DNA of 64,000 bases, taken from positions 186,001 to 250,000 of the forward strand of contig NZ_KB895412.1 of the NCBI RefSeq assembly GCF_000374845.1. The letters run 5' to 3'. This document shows positions 26,015 to 35,809 of this stretch, one piece after another; positions within the stretch are counted from its first letter, which is position 1, and every line of letters begins with the position of its first letter. The notes under the pieces are model-generated. The model did not search any database, was not told where the DNA came from, and was given only the letters and a program-made list of their open reading frames with translations. This stretch comes from Paenibacillus terrigena DSM 21567. GTDB lineage: Bacteria > Bacillota > Bacilli > Paenibacillales > Paenibacillaceae. The translations under genes were made by a program, and so were the position numbers.

Positions 26015-27359
26015 CGAGGCGCTTGAACGGGAAGGCATCGAATGGATCGTGAACCGAATGCTGCCGAATACCTTCGAGATCATGCATGCGGAGAATGGGC
26101 GCATCGCGATTCAGAAGGCATATGAATTCCGTCCGCATATTATTATGATGGACATTAAGATGCCGGGCATTCAAGGGCTTGAGGCGTTAAAAGAAATCAA
26201 AGCTCACCACCCGCAGGTCAAAATGATTCTGGTTACCGCCTATGAATATTTTGAATATGCCAAAGAGGCGCTAGCACTCGGAGTCAAGGAGTATTTGGTT
26301 AAACCGGCCAAACGCGACCATATCGCCGCACTCCTGCAGCGGTTAATCGACGAGATTGACCAAGACAAGCGGAAGCGCGATGAGGCGATCGCAATGAGGG
26401 ATAAGTTCTTCCAGCTGCTCCCGCTGGCGGAGACGGAAATGGCGCTCGTCTTTATGTCTGACCAAGTGAATGAGACGGAAGTGGGGCAGCTGGCAGACAT
26501 CCTTGGTGTCTCCATCGATAAAGGATGCGCGATCGTGCTAGCCCTGCCGGAAATGGGGAAGCTGCCTCACAAGGAGATCGGCAATGACAAAAAATATCTG
26601 TTCGAAACCGTAAAAAACGTAGCGAAAGGGTTCATCAAGCAGCGCACCGGCTGTGTGGTCAGCTCCATGGTGTACTGGCATATGGCCATTTTCCTGCTGG
26701 AGAAGGATTCGTCGAAGGACGCGGTACTCCGGGAGGAGGCGCATGGTCTTGGCATGAAGCTGATTGAGATTCTTCGCGAGCAGCACGGGATTGACGCGAC
26801 GGTAGGGATTGGCACGGTGGGAGCAGAAACCCCGGGCATCCGAAGATCCTATTTTGAAGGCGTCTTCGCATCGACATATGAGCAGCAATGGGGCAGCCTG
26901 TGTCTATTTGAAGATTTGGCGGTGCCGCCTACGGAAGGATCATTGGACCAACCTGCCGATTCTACGTTCACAGAACATGTCGCTGAGCGTACGTATGTGG
27001 AGTTAGCCATCCAGCATATCCGAGAGGAGCGGGAACAGCGTACGTGGAGCGTCATTGATAATGCCGTGACGTTCATTCAAGAGCGATTCCGTGAAGAACT
27101 CTCGCTTGAGGATGTGGCGGAGCACGTCCACTTGAACCCGCATTATTTCAGCAAAGTGTTCAAGCAGCAGACCGGAGAGACCTTCATCGATTATGTGACG
27201 AGGCTGCGTATCGACAAGGCCAAGGCATTGATCGGAGAAGGCCAGCTCAGCTTGAAGGAAGTCTGTTATCTCGTAGGCTATAAAGATCCGAATTACTTCA
27301 GCCGTGTATTCAAGAAGGTCGCTAAGGTATCGCCAACCGAATATCGCAATCAACTCTAA
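25989..27359 (+). CDS. YesN-type response regulator (REC + AraC HTH)
   Basis: 456 residues. Receiver 1-120 with acidic pocket D8/D9, phospho-acceptor D55 (MMDIKMPG), Thr/Ser T83 region (LVTAYEYFEYA) and Lys in YLVKPAK. A middle domain of about 220 residues follows. The C-terminal AraC pair of HTHs (about 355-456) includes LSLEDVAEHVHLNPHYFSKVFK and SLKEVCYLVGYKDPNYFSRVFK. Its start overlaps the kinase gene by 26 nt. The likely target is the sugar-symporter gene just downstream. Confidence 0.92.
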   Translation: MYRLLIADDEALEREGIEWIVNRMLPNTFEIMHAENGRIAIQKAYEFRPHIIMMDIKMPGIQGLEALKEIKAHHPQVKMILVTAYEYFEYAKEALALGVKEYLVKPAKRDHIAALLQRLIDEIDQDKRKRDEAIAMRDKFFQLLPLAETEMALVFMSDQVNETEVGQLADILGVSIDKGCAIVLALPEMGKLPHKEIGNDKKYLFETVKNVAKGFIKQRTGCVVSSMVYWHMAIFLLEKDSSKDAVLREEAHGLGMKLIEILREQHGIDATVGIGTVGAETPGIRRSYFEGVFASTYEQQWGSLCLFEDLAVPPTEGSLDQPADSTFTEHVAERTYVELAIQHIREEREQRTWSVIDNAVTFIQERFREELSLEDVAEHVHLNPHYFSKVFKQQTGETFIDYVTRLRIDKAKALIGEGQLSLKEVCYLVGYKDPNYFSRVFKKVAKVSPTEYRNQL

Positions 27360-27367
27360 TTCATGAG

Positions 27368-27400
27368 GTTCATGCTGTGATGCATGGACTTTTTTGTTTT
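27368..27400 (+). terminator. Terminator of the sugar-sensing operon
   Basis: GTTCATGC / GCATGGAC stem with a 6-nt loop, followed by TTTTTTGTTTTT. Confidence 0.8.
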
Positions 27401-27502
27401 TGGGGGACAATAATGTGCTAGCCGATGGCTCTGATGCTAGGCAGCGGAAGCTTGGCCTAATATTATGCTGGTATACGACAAATAAGTGAAGGCAATCGAA
27501 CC

Positions 27503-27530
27503 CTGACCTGGGCTCAACCCATGCTATAAT
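27503..27530 (+). promoter_or_regulatory. Promoter of the sugar symporter
   Basis: CTGACC and TATAAT separated by 16 bp, with an extended -10 TG (TGCTATAAT), 85 bp upstream of the GTG start. The 135 bp between the preceding terminator and this promoter is the expected site for the YesN-type activator, but I see no clear repeat there. Confidence 0.6.
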
Positions 27531-27615
27531 GGGCTCTCAGTAACGAATATACCTTGTGTGATCAGATAAAGGACTCGTATGCAAGTACGAAAAAAGTCAG
27601 AAAGGATAATCTTCC

Positions 27616-29001
27616 GTGAGCTTAAAAGAACATCATGAAGAGCAGCAGCAAGTCAGCATGAAATTTGTAACTCTTGTCTCCATGGTTGCCGCATTGGGCG
27701 GATTATTGTTCGGATTCGATACCGCTGTCGTATCGGGTGCGATTGGATTTATGAAAGACCATTTCAGCTTAAATGAAGTCGAAGTGGGGTGGGCTGTCTC
27801 CAGCTTGATTATCGGTTGTATTGCCGGAGCTGCAAGCTCTGGTGTGCTTGGTGACAGATTCGGCCGGAAGAAGGTGCTTATTACCGCTGCGATCCTGTTT
27901 ATTATCGGGTCTATCGGATCTGCCATTCCGACGACCTTCAGCGCTTATATCATCGCTAGAATTATCGGCGGTATTGGTATCGGTATTACCTCTACCCTTT
28001 GTCCGCTCTATAATGCGGAGATCGCGCCTGCGAAATACCGAGGTCGGCTGGTAGCCTTGAACCAGTTCGCAACGGTGACGGGGATCTTCCTTACCTATTT
28101 CATTAATCTCGGTATTACCGGGTATGGGAATGACGCATGGGATATTGCGATGGGTTGGCGCTATATGTTCGGTTTCGGCGTCCTACCAGGCCTATTATTC
28201 TTGGTACTGCTATTCTTCGTGCCGGAGAGCCCAAGATGGTTGATTAAGCAGGGCAAGGCAGCTGAATCTCTGCCGATCCTGCTCAAGATTCACGGTGAGG
28301 AACTGGCGAAGCAGGAAGTATTGGACATTAAGAAATCGTTCGCACAGGAGAGCGGTTCGATCCGTCAGTTGTTCGGTCCTACGTTGCGGATTGCGCTAAT
28401 CGTAGGCGTTGGACTTGCGATTCTCCAGCAAGTTACGGGGATTAATGCCGTGATGTATTATGCACCGGAGATCTTTAAGGAAACGGGTGCGGGCACGAAC
28501 GCTGCGCTGATCCAGACCATCCTGGTTGGATTCATTAATTTCGTGTTCACTATTCTTGCGATTTGGCTGATTGATAAGGTTGGGCGTAAGGTTCTGCTAA
28601 TGGTTGGATCGGCTTCCATGGCGGTGAGTCTGGCCGTGATTGGTACGGCGTTCTATACGGGGCATACGTCAGGGCCGCTGGTGCTCATCTTTATTTTGGT
28701 ATACGTCGCCTCCTTTGCGATATCGCTCGGACCTGTCGTATGGGTCATCATATCGGAAATTTTCCCGAATCGGATTCGCGGAAAAGCGACGGCCATTGCA
28801 TCGATGTCGCTGTGGGCGGCTGATTACATCGTATCCCAGACCTTCCCTCCGATGCTTGCTTCGGCAGGTCCAGCGATTACCTTCTGGATCTTCGGTGTGA
28901 TGTCCGTGATTACGTTCATGTTCACATGGCGTATTGTACCTGAGACGAAGGGGAAATCGCTGGAGGAAATCGAATCCTTGTTGGCCTCCTCAAAAGGTTA
29001 A
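27616..29001 (+). CDS. Sugar:H+ symporter, XylE/XylT-like MFS
   Basis: 461-residue sugar-porter-family transporter with twelve TMs. Signatures: DRFGRKK after TM2, PESPRWLIKQGK at the end of TM6, QQVTGINAVMYYAPEIF in TM7, DKVGRK after TM8, and PETKGKSLEEIE after TM12. The loop before TM5 (GYGNDAWDIAMGWRYMF) resembles XylE. GTG start with SD AAAGGA; the ATG at residue 15 is an alternative. The upstream XylFII-LytS-YesN operon suggests the substrate is a pentose such as xylose, but galactose, arabinose or inositol are possible for this family. Confidence 0.9.
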   Translation: MSLKEHHEEQQQVSMKFVTLVSMVAALGGLLFGFDTAVVSGAIGFMKDHFSLNEVEVGWAVSSLIIGCIAGAASSGVLGDRFGRKKVLITAAILFIIGSIGSAIPTTFSAYIIARIIGGIGIGITSTLCPLYNAEIAPAKYRGRLVALNQFATVTGIFLTYFINLGITGYGNDAWDIAMGWRYMFGFGVLPGLLFLVLLFFVPESPRWLIKQGKAAESLPILLKIHGEELAKQEVLDIKKSFAQESGSIRQLFGPTLRIALIVGVGLAILQQVTGINAVMYYAPEIFKETGAGTNAALIQTILVGFINFVFTILAIWLIDKVGRKVLLMVGSASMAVSLAVIGTAFYTGHTSGPLVLIFILVYVASFAISLGPVVWVIISEIFPNRIRGKATAIASMSLWAADYIVSQTFPPMLASAGPAITFWIFGVMSVITFMFTWRIVPETKGKSLEEIESLLASSKG

Positions 29002-29008
29002 AAATATA

Positions 29009-29034
29009 GATGCCGGGACAATTGTCCCGGCATC
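29009..29034 (+). terminator. Symporter terminator
   Basis: Perfect 26-nt palindrome with 13-bp arms (GATGCCGGGACAA and its complement) followed by TTTGTT. Confidence 0.85.
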
Positions 29035-29065
29035 TTTGTTGTGTATCATTGGCGATTGAACCTTC

Positions 29066-29098
29066 CTCGCTTTCAAAGCGAGTTTTGTAAGCAAAACT
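29066..29098. repeat. Double palindrome, possible intergenic repeat element
   Basis: Two abutting inverted repeats: CTCGCTTT-C-AAAGCGAG (29066-29082) and AGTTTTG-TAAG-CAAAACT (29081-29098). They lie between the symporter terminator and the chemoreceptor gene and belong to neither. The arrangement resembles dispersed REP-like elements of Paenibacillaceae. Confidence 0.4.
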
Positions 29099-29219
29099 TG
29101 TAGGTCAGTCGCTTGCTCCGAAAATGCCTCGGTAGAGGTGTAGTCTATATCGTCAAATGCCGATAATAGTAAAGCGGTGAGAAGGCGTCAAGAATTACAT
29201 AACTTCAAAAGGTGGGAAC

Positions 29220-31187
29220 ATGATGAAATGGAGATTCACAATACGGGCGAGACTTATTATATCTTTTATAGTCATATTGATCGCGCCCAGTCTAGCTATT
29301 GGCCTATTCTCCTATAATAGCGCCAGCTCCATTGTAGAGAAGCAAATCAGGCAAGGTACGGAGCAAAGTGTCAAGTTATTGAATGAAAAATTGAGTTCGG
29401 TCATTCTGGAAAATAAACAGAATGTTGCCTTCCTAGCCAACACAATCCGAGATCAAGGGGATAAGGAACAGAGTTATACTTCTGCTCGGCAACTCATTGA
29501 ACAATTCCAGCTTCAGCATAAGGGGATCGAGGGCTCCTATGTAGGCACGTTCGACGGAATCATGATTCAATTTCCTGATGTGAAAATGCCTGATGACTAT
29601 GACCCGCGCAACCGGGATTGGTACAAGGCGAGCATGGAGCAAAAAGGAAATTCCATCGTTTCTCCTCCTTATAAATCATCTACAACAGGCAATATGGTCA
29701 TTACGATCTCGCGAGCCCTTGAAGACGGCTCGGGGGTCGTCGCTGTGGATGTAAATCTTGAACAGATCCTAACGATAGCTCAGAACATGAAGGTAGGGGA
29801 AAAAGGTTACTCTGTTATTCTAGATCAGAATCGAAGAGTCATCGTTCATCCGACACACAAAGCCGGGCATGTATTGAAGGAGAGTTGGCTGGATGATGTA
29901 TATGCCAAATCTTCCGGACATGTGGATTATGTACACGAGGGCAGTCCCAAGATCATGGACTTCGTGACCAATGAGCAGACAGGCTGGAAGATAACAGGAA
30001 CCATCAATGTTCAGGAATTTACGGACGCTGCTGGGCCGATCTTCCGAACGACTGTTATTGTGATCGCTATTGGCCTGTTGGTTGGAGCCGTCTTAGTATA
30101 TGTTACGATCAGATCGATCCTTAAACCGCTAAGACGATTGATTCAGGCAGCCAATATGGTTAGCGATGGCGATTTAACGAAACGGGTGCATCATAAGACG
30201 CAGGATGAGTTCGGTATTCTAAGTGAAGCTTTCGATAAGATGACAGACTCATTGTGCAATGTATTGCAGGAAGTGTCGGATACGTCGATGCAGCTGTCCG
30301 CTTCTTCCCAAGAGCTGGCGGCTGCTTCCGAGCAATCAGCCCAAGCCTCCCAGTATACGGCTGAGAGTATAATGCGGCTGGCAGAAGGATCGGATGAGCA
30401 GATGAATAACATGAACCGTGTCGATCTCACGGTTCAAGAGATGATCATGGGAGTAAGACAGATTGCGGGGAGCTCACAGACCGTGTCCCAGGCAGCCGTT
30501 CATTCGTCTGACATGGTTGAAGCGGGTAATCATTCCATTCAAAAAACAGTTCATCAGATGCATTCGATTAGCAGCAGCGTCAGTCAGCTCGGCCAATCCA
30601 TGAAAGGTCTAAGTGATCAGGCGCGCAGTATTGATGATATCGTACAAGCGATTACCGGCATTGCTTCGCAGACGAATTTGCTCGCGCTCAATGCCTCGAT
30701 CGAGGCAGCTCGTGCAGGAGAGCATGGGCGAGGCTTCGCCGTCGTCGCTACAGAAGTGCGTAAGCTTGCCGAGCAGTCTAACTCGATGGCACAGCAAATT
30801 GCCGAGACGATCCAACATATCCAGTCAGAGATGCTCAGATCCGCACAGGATACGGAGAAGAGTGCAGCGGAGGTAACGCTTGGTATCGAAGTGATGCATG
30901 AAGCAGGCGAAGCTTTCCAGCGTATCGAACAGTCGGTGAATATCGTTGCAACGCAGATCCAAGAAGTATCGGCTTCGGTTCAACAGATGGCAGCGGGAAC
31001 CGAGCAAATGGCCAGCGATATCCATGATGCCAAGTCGATCACAACGGCGATGGCTGGGAACACACAGAGTGTCTCAGCTACGACGGAAGAACAGCTTGCT
31101 TCCATGCAGGAAATCAGCATCTCAGCAGAAGCGCTGTCGAAGATGGCGGATCGCTTGAAAGTGGTTATCTCCCAATTCAAGCTCTAG
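29220..31187 (+). CDS. Methyl-accepting chemotaxis protein (dCache)
   Basis: Membrane chemoreceptor, 655 residues. TM1 about 11-31, extracellular dCache domain about 35-278, TM2 about 280-302, HAMP 303-355, and a long methyl-accepting coiled coil whose hairpin tip is [20 protein letters not shown]. The ligand pocket has Y-x4-R-x-W-Y ([10 protein letters not shown]), the amine-recognition spacing of amino-acid dCache domains, but the Asp expected after PPY is Ser (PPYKSSTTG). SD GGTGGGAAC. No che genes are nearby. Ligand not predicted. Confidence 0.92.
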   Translation: MMKWRFTIRARLIISFIVILIAPSLAIGLFSYNSASSIVEKQIRQGTEQSVKLLNEKLSSVILENKQNVAFLANTIRDQGDKEQSYTSARQLIEQFQLQHKGIEGSYVGTFDGIMIQFPDVKMPDDYDPRNRDWYKASMEQKGNSIVSPPYKSSTTGNMVITISRALEDGSGVVAVDVNLEQILTIAQNMKVGEKGYSVILDQNRRVIVHPTHKAGHVLKESWLDDVYAKSSGHVDYVHEGSPKIMDFVTNEQTGWKITGTINVQEFTDAAGPIFRTTVIVIAIGLLVGAVLVYVTIRSILKPLRRLIQAANMVSDGDLTKRVHHKTQDEFGILSEAFDKMTDSLCNVLQEVSDTSMQLSASSQELAAASEQSAQASQYTAESIMRLAEGSDEQMNNMNRVDLTVQEMIMGVRQIAGSSQTVSQAAVHSSDMVEAGNHSIQKTVHQMHSISSSVSQLGQSMKGLSDQARSIDDIVQAITGIASQTNLLALNASIEAARAGEHGRGFAVVATEVRKLAEQSNSMAQQIAETIQHIQSEMLRSAQDTEKSAAEVTLGIEVMHEAGEAFQRIEQSVNIVATQIQEVSASVQQMAAGTEQMASDIHDAKSITTAMAGNTQSVSATTEEQLASMQEISISAEALSKMADRLKVVISQFKL

Positions 31188-31234
31188 GAATGTTGTGTAT
31201 CCGCTCACGGAATGATCTTTGAATACGAAGAAAC

Positions 31235-31265
31235 AGGGCGCCCAACGGGGCGCCCTTAAATTTTA
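31235..31265 (+). terminator. Chemoreceptor terminator
   Basis: AGGGCGCCC / GGGCGCCCT with a 4-nt loop followed by TAAATTTT. Confidence 0.7.
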
Positions 31266-31283
31266 CCGCAGCATAGTCGTTGT

Positions 31284-32942
31284 TTATCTTGCGACGCTTA
31301 CAATTCGGTTGCGTCCTTCTCTTTTGGCCTGATACAAGGCTTCGTCTACAGATTGGAACAATTCATTAAGGGTTGATTTCGAGTCCTTGGAATGCTGCAT
31401 CGACATTTTGTCCAAGGCTAGCAATCCTATACTGATGGTGATCGATAAAGCAGGCTTAATCTGAGAGACAATCATCTTTTTCGATTCGACGGTAGACTTG
31501 ATACGCTCAGCTAGGATGCTTGCTTGGGTTTGATTCGTATTGGGCAGATAGATAATGAACTCCTCCCCGCCATAACGAGCCAAAATGTCACGCGGACGCA
31601 GATGCTGCTTAATGGCTTCCACCGTGTTGCATATGACTTGATCACCGACCAGATGTCCGTAGTTGTCATTGACTGATTTAAAAAAATCGATGTCGATTAG
31701 AAGCAATGTAAACGGTATTTGATGGTTCATATTTTTCATCACTTCAAGCTCTAATTGTTGTGTTAAGTAATGCCGATTGTAACAATTCGTCAAGCTGTCG
31801 GTGATCGCCATCTTCTCGAGTTTCTGGTTGGACTCAAAAAGTTCCTGCTGAATCGCAATTAAGGACTGGTTTCGGTCTTGTAAGATTTGGTTCTGCAAAT
31901 TGGTCTCGTCGATGAGGCGGCGAAGGACGCTCATATCCTGAAACGTGATGATTCGCCCAACCATGGTATCTCCAACCATAATCGGGGCGGCATGAATATG
32001 GACATAGCTGCGATCGATTATATGATGATATATCACTTCAATTTCGGATCTCTCTAGAGGATATTCTTGATAAGCCTGAATAAATAAGTTCGTTTTGTTA
32101 GCGGATTCATGATGTGGGAGGATGGATGTTATATCGAAGTGGTCACCAACATGCAAGTCGACATAGGGACGAAGCGACTGGTTAATTTCTACAATGGTCT
32201 CATTGTCGTCCAGCACGAGAATCCCGTGCGCTATGGTGTTAATGATGTCTTGGTGGGCAATGGTAACAATATCGAATACTTTATCGCGATGAATGGCAAT
32301 AACAAAGATGACAGCAGATAGCAAAATGCCGATAGACGTCAACCCTGGAATAACTTCCTGGGAGTGCAAGAAAACAACGTTGATGAAGATGTCTGATAGA
32401 ATGAACGCAGTCATGACCACAATACCTAACAGCACTTGCTTCACCTGCTTCTTGATGCGAGGCGGGCTGTTGGCTGTCAAAGCGAGATACATGAGATAAA
32501 GTGAAACTAACACATACCCTATAAAAATCGTGATGCAGAGCCAAAAAAACGGTCCATAAGCTCTTTGGATATATCCGCCGTCTAGAGGGCTGACGAACAT
32601 CGCATTGGGATTGCTAATCACGATGAGGGCTGCGAATAGCGCAGGAACAGAAATGGCGAAGGTTACTTTTCTTCGCGGAAATAGAGATCGACCCGTGAGG
32701 AAAAGTGTGAATAATAGCCATCCTATGGTCAACATAGACATATCTACAAAAGCGAGCTTCACATAAAGTAATTGAAACTTGGTATTCTCCGTTGCTTTTA
32801 TAGCAAACTGACAGAACGGCCACACCATCATGGAGAAGTGGAATACTAAATAAGCCTTGTGCAAGTTCGTAATGGTAACGGTAACAAATACGTAAGCAAA
32901 CAGGGCAAATAAAAGGAAAAACAAAATCAAGTCAATCCACAC
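31284..32942 (-). CDS. Diguanylate cyclase with 7TM and PAS input
   Basis: 552 residues. Seven hydrophobic segments (about 5-215) form a histidine-kinase-type 7TM sensor; a PAS-like domain spans about 228-340 and a short coiled coil leads to the GGDEF domain (about 378-552). The active site is GGEEF at 458-462, with an intact I-site RPRD at 449-452 exactly five residues upstream, so the enzyme should make c-di-GMP under product inhibition. GTG start with SD AGAGGTG. Monocistronic. The sensed signal is unknown. Confidence 0.9.
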   Translation of the reverse strand: MWIDLILFFLLFALFAYVFVTVTITNLHKAYLVFHFSMMVWPFCQFAIKATENTKFQLLYVKLAFVDMSMLTIGWLLFTLFLTGRSLFPRRKVTFAISVPALFAALIVISNPNAMFVSPLDGGYIQRAYGPFFWLCITIFIGYVLVSLYLMYLALTANSPPRIKKQVKQVLLGIVVMTAFILSDIFINVVFLHSQEVIPGLTSIGILLSAVIFVIAIHRDKVFDIVTIAHQDIINTIAHGILVLDDNETIVEINQSLRPYVDLHVGDHFDITSILPHHESANKTNLFIQAYQEYPLERSEIEVIYHHIIDRSYVHIHAAPIMVGDTMVGRIITFQDMSVLRRLIDETNLQNQILQDRNQSLIAIQQELFESNQKLEKMAITDSLTNCYNRHYLTQQLELEVMKNMNHQIPFTLLLIDIDFFKSVNDNYGHLVGDQVICNTVEAIKQHLRPRDILARYGGEEFIIYLPNTNQTQASILAERIKSTVESKKMIVSQIKPALSITISIGLLALDKMSMQHSKDSKSTLNELFQSVDEALYQAKREGRNRIVSVAR

Positions 32943-33046
32943 CCAATATACACCTCTATGTCATAATAATCCAATTCATTATAAGCCCTTCGCTTCATAT
33001 AAGGAAGTCGAAAGGGCTTATAATATGCAAAATTGTGAAATATTAG

Positions 33047-34411
33047 TTAACCCGTAATCACTCGCTCGACAGGATAATGGTATCTTGCTTCCTTTTTGTT
33101 GCCGCCAATGATATATAAGAATGAGGTAAGTCCGATTCTTCCGATGAACATCAGAACGATAAGAATCGATTTGGCAAAAGTGCTGAGTTCCGGGGTAATT
33201 CCTGTAGACAAGCCTACCGTACCGAAGGCAGAGCAGACCTCTAGGAAAATTTCTATCAGCTGAAGCTGTTTGTCCGAAATACTGATTGCTACGACGGATA
33301 TACCGCACATGATCACGGCCAATAAGGTAATGGCGAGTGACTTCATCACATCATCTTGGTGCAGCTCACGTTTGAAAACCTTAATCTCCCGGTTCCCTCT
33401 AGCAAAGTGATAGATAAATAACATGTTCAGTGCAAAGGTGGTCGTCCGAATTCCGCCGCCTACTGAATTCGGAGATCCTCCAATAAACATGAGCACCCCC
33501 ATAACCAAGAGCGTCGGATGCGAAAATTCACTGATATCCATGGTCGTAAGCCCGGCGCTTCTCGTCGTTGCCGCTTGGAAGAACGAATAGAAAAAGCTCT
33601 CATGCCACGCCATACCCTTAAAAAAGTGTTGATATTCGAGTGCGAAAATAAGGACAGTCCCGATCAGAAGAAGAATCCCATACGTCAACGTCGATATCTT
33701 GGTGAACAAGGAGAAGCGGAAGGGTTGCTCAAGCTTCGACTTTCTCCTAGACAAGTACGCCTTCACTTCAATTAAGACAGGGAAGCCGATGGAGCCGAAA
33801 ATGATCAGCAGAATTGTCAGCAGCTGCACATAATAATCGCCTGCAAAAGGGATCAGGGATTTTCCCGTGATATCTAACCCCGCATTGGTTGTCGCACTGA
33901 CAGACGCAAACAGACCTTGAAGAAATGCTTCATGCCAGGTCGGGAAATATCGCAAGAAATGAAATCCGAATAGGAGTGCCCCGATTAGCTCTGTCAGAAT
34001 AAAAATCTGTAGGATTTCCTTTACCAATTGAACCAGTCCTGATAAGGCGAACTGATTATTGTCAACCATGATCAGGCGTCGCTCACGCAGTCCAATTTTG
34101 CGGCCCAATAGGATCCAGAAGAATGTGCTCATCGCCATAATGCCAATACCCCCGAATTGCAGGACGAGCATAATGACAAAATACCCGAACACGCTAAAGG
34201 TTTCCGAGACATTGATGACACCCAAGCCGGTGTCGCTTACGACGCTAACAGAGGTGAAGACCGTATCAAAAAAAGTCATGTTGATCCCAGGCTTATGCAC
34301 CGCTGGGATATTGAATAATAGGATAGAAATGGTGACTGCGAGTAAATAATAGCCGGATATCACCTGGGCAGGTGAGCGCCTTTCCAGCCAGTTTTTCATT
34401 TTCTTGAACAT
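33047..34411 (-). CDS. K+ channel subunit KtrB/KtrD (TrkH family)
   Basis: 454-residue potassium-translocating subunit with four M1-P-M2 repeats. The four pore loops carry the selectivity-filter Gly: SVVSDTGLGVIN, SATTNAGLDI, AATTRSAGLTT and SAFGTVGLSTG. The gating-loop region after the third repeat (GGSPNSVGGGIRTT) is the conserved family segment. No gene for the cytoplasmic RCK subunit KtrA/KtrC is adjacent, as for ktrD in B. subtilis. No ydaO/c-di-AMP riboswitch is visible in the short upstream gap. Confidence 0.92.
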   Translation of the reverse strand: MFKKMKNWLERRSPAQVISGYYLLAVTISILLFNIPAVHKPGINMTFFDTVFTSVSVVSDTGLGVINVSETFSVFGYFVIMLVLQFGGIGIMAMSTFFWILLGRKIGLRERRLIMVDNNQFALSGLVQLVKEILQIFILTELIGALLFGFHFLRYFPTWHEAFLQGLFASVSATTNAGLDITGKSLIPFAGDYYVQLLTILLIIFGSIGFPVLIEVKAYLSRRKSKLEQPFRFSLFTKISTLTYGILLLIGTVLIFALEYQHFFKGMAWHESFFYSFFQAATTRSAGLTTMDISEFSHPTLLVMGVLMFIGGSPNSVGGGIRTTTFALNMLFIYHFARGNREIKVFKRELHQDDVMKSLAITLLAVIMCGISVVAISISDKQLQLIEIFLEVCSAFGTVGLSTGITPELSTFAKSILIVLMFIGRIGLTSFLYIIGGNKKEARYHYPVERVITG

Positions 34412-34469
34412 GGATTACTTTACCTCTCAATTGTGTTCATCATATAAATATGAGATATTGGCAGCAGAA

Positions 34470-34503
34470 AAGAAACCTATAGAAGAGCTGCCCCTTCTAT
34501 AGG
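34470..34503 (-). terminator. Terminator of the ArsR-MFS unit
   Basis: CCTATAGAAG / CTTCTATAGG, 8-nt loop; on the minus strand it is followed by TTTCTTTTC. Confidence 0.7.
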
Positions 34504-34567
34504 CTTATACGCATAGGATCATTTTTCGTTGCTCAGATTAGAGTCTACCATACTCCTTGTTTTTTCT

Positions 34568-35728
34568 CTAGTATCTGCTTGATTTGAAAATTTTGATTTT
34601 AATCATGATGAATAAGAAAGCTAGGAGAGCAAACATCACACCACTCCAGATGAGTTGATGGATGCCCAATCGAGAAATAAACCAACCACCGATGGAGGTA
34701 CCTGCAGTAATTCCAAGATTGGAAAATGAGACAAATAGGCTGTTGCCAAATTCAGGAGCTTCTCTCGCCTCCGTCGTTAACCATGCTTGACTGACGATCA
34801 GTCCACCCGAATGCACCGCCCCCCACATGAAGACGACCACAATCATCGGAACGAAATAAGGCCCCAGATAATAAACAAATAAGTATATTACCGCATAGAG
34901 AAGAGGGAACAGGATGACGGTTTTGGTCATGTTTCTATGCAAAAATTCCCCGAACATAAAATTCCCCAAAATCATGATGACACCAAAAGCCATCAACATG
35001 ATGCTTACCCATGACCCGTTCATTGCGGTGACTTGTCCAAGATATTCAGCAAAGTAGCTATACACCGAGAACATCGCCGCAAAGATAAAAATAACGGTCA
35101 AGATATTTAACCACAATTGAGGTTTACGCAGGATACCAAGTTGTTTGCCGTAGGACATTTTTTCTGTGACAGGCATGGAGGGAAGCCAGGCAAGTATGCC
35201 TACGAAGGCAATCGCGCTCACCAATGCGCCGAACAAGAAAGCAGCTTCTAACGAAAACTGCTCGGCAAGATACGAAGTCAAAGGCACGCCAAAAGCAAAT
35301 CCGACCGTTATTCCAGCAAAAACTTGCGTAATCGCCTTACTGCCCTTCTCTGGGGGAACAAGTCTAGCTGCCGTCACAAGGGCGACGGAGAAGAATACGG
35401 GATGGAAAATGGCGGGGATAATACGGAAAGCTAGCATAACTTCAAATTTCGTCGTATAGGCATACACGATATTGGATATCGCGAATAATAGGACGGCCGT
35501 TAATAAGACGATTTTCCGATTGATACCGGATGTGAGTAATGTCAGGAATGGACCTGAGACAGCAACGACCAGAGCAAATATACTGATAAGCCAACCAGCC
35601 TGTGAAGCCGAGATATTAAATTTTTGGATGACTTGGGGCAGAACCCCGATAATGCCCATTTCGGTCGTAATAATGCCGAATACGCCTAGAGCTAGAATGA
35701 TGATAAGTAATGAGTTAATCTTTTTCAT
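34568..35728 (-). CDS. MFS exporter of the DHA1 type
   Basis: 386-residue twelve-TM MFS protein; TM1 reads IILALGVFGIITTEMGIIGVLP, close to AraJ/YdhP-type exporters. I start at the ATG 35728 (MKKINSLL) because it begins TM1 as in homologues; GGAG lies 13 nt upstream, which is long. An in-frame ATG at 35809 directly after the ArsR stop would add 27 hydrophobic residues without an SD. It forms an operon with the ArsR-type regulator upstream and is likely under its control. Substrate unknown. Confidence 0.85.
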   Translation of the reverse strand: MKKINSLLIIILALGVFGIITTEMGIIGVLPQVIQKFNISASQAGWLISIFALVVAVSGPFLTLLTSGINRKIVLLTAVLLFAISNIVYAYTTKFEVMLAFRIIPAIFHPVFFSVALVTAARLVPPEKGSKAITQVFAGITVGFAFGVPLTSYLAEQFSLEAAFLFGALVSAIAFVGILAWLPSMPVTEKMSYGKQLGILRKPQLWLNILTVIFIFAAMFSVYSYFAEYLGQVTAMNGSWVSIMLMAFGVIMILGNFMFGEFLHRNMTKTVILFPLLYAVIYLFVYYLGPYFVPMIVVVFMWGAVHSGGLIVSQAWLTTEAREAPEFGNSLFVSFSNLGITAGTSIGGWFISRLGIHQLIWSGVMFALLAFLFIMIKIKIFKSSRY

Positions 35729-35809
35729 GTTCGGTGTAAGTCTCCATTCATATTTATATATATAGAAAAATAGATATGTTAAAACAAAAAAAGAGATCCT
35801 CCTCTCCAT

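Noticed and set aside
34412-34567. Possible ydaO (c-di-AMP) riboswitch before the Ktr gene
   Set aside because: The region is short and lacks the conserved G-rich pseudo-symmetric core; the only structure is the terminator of the ArsR-MFS unit.
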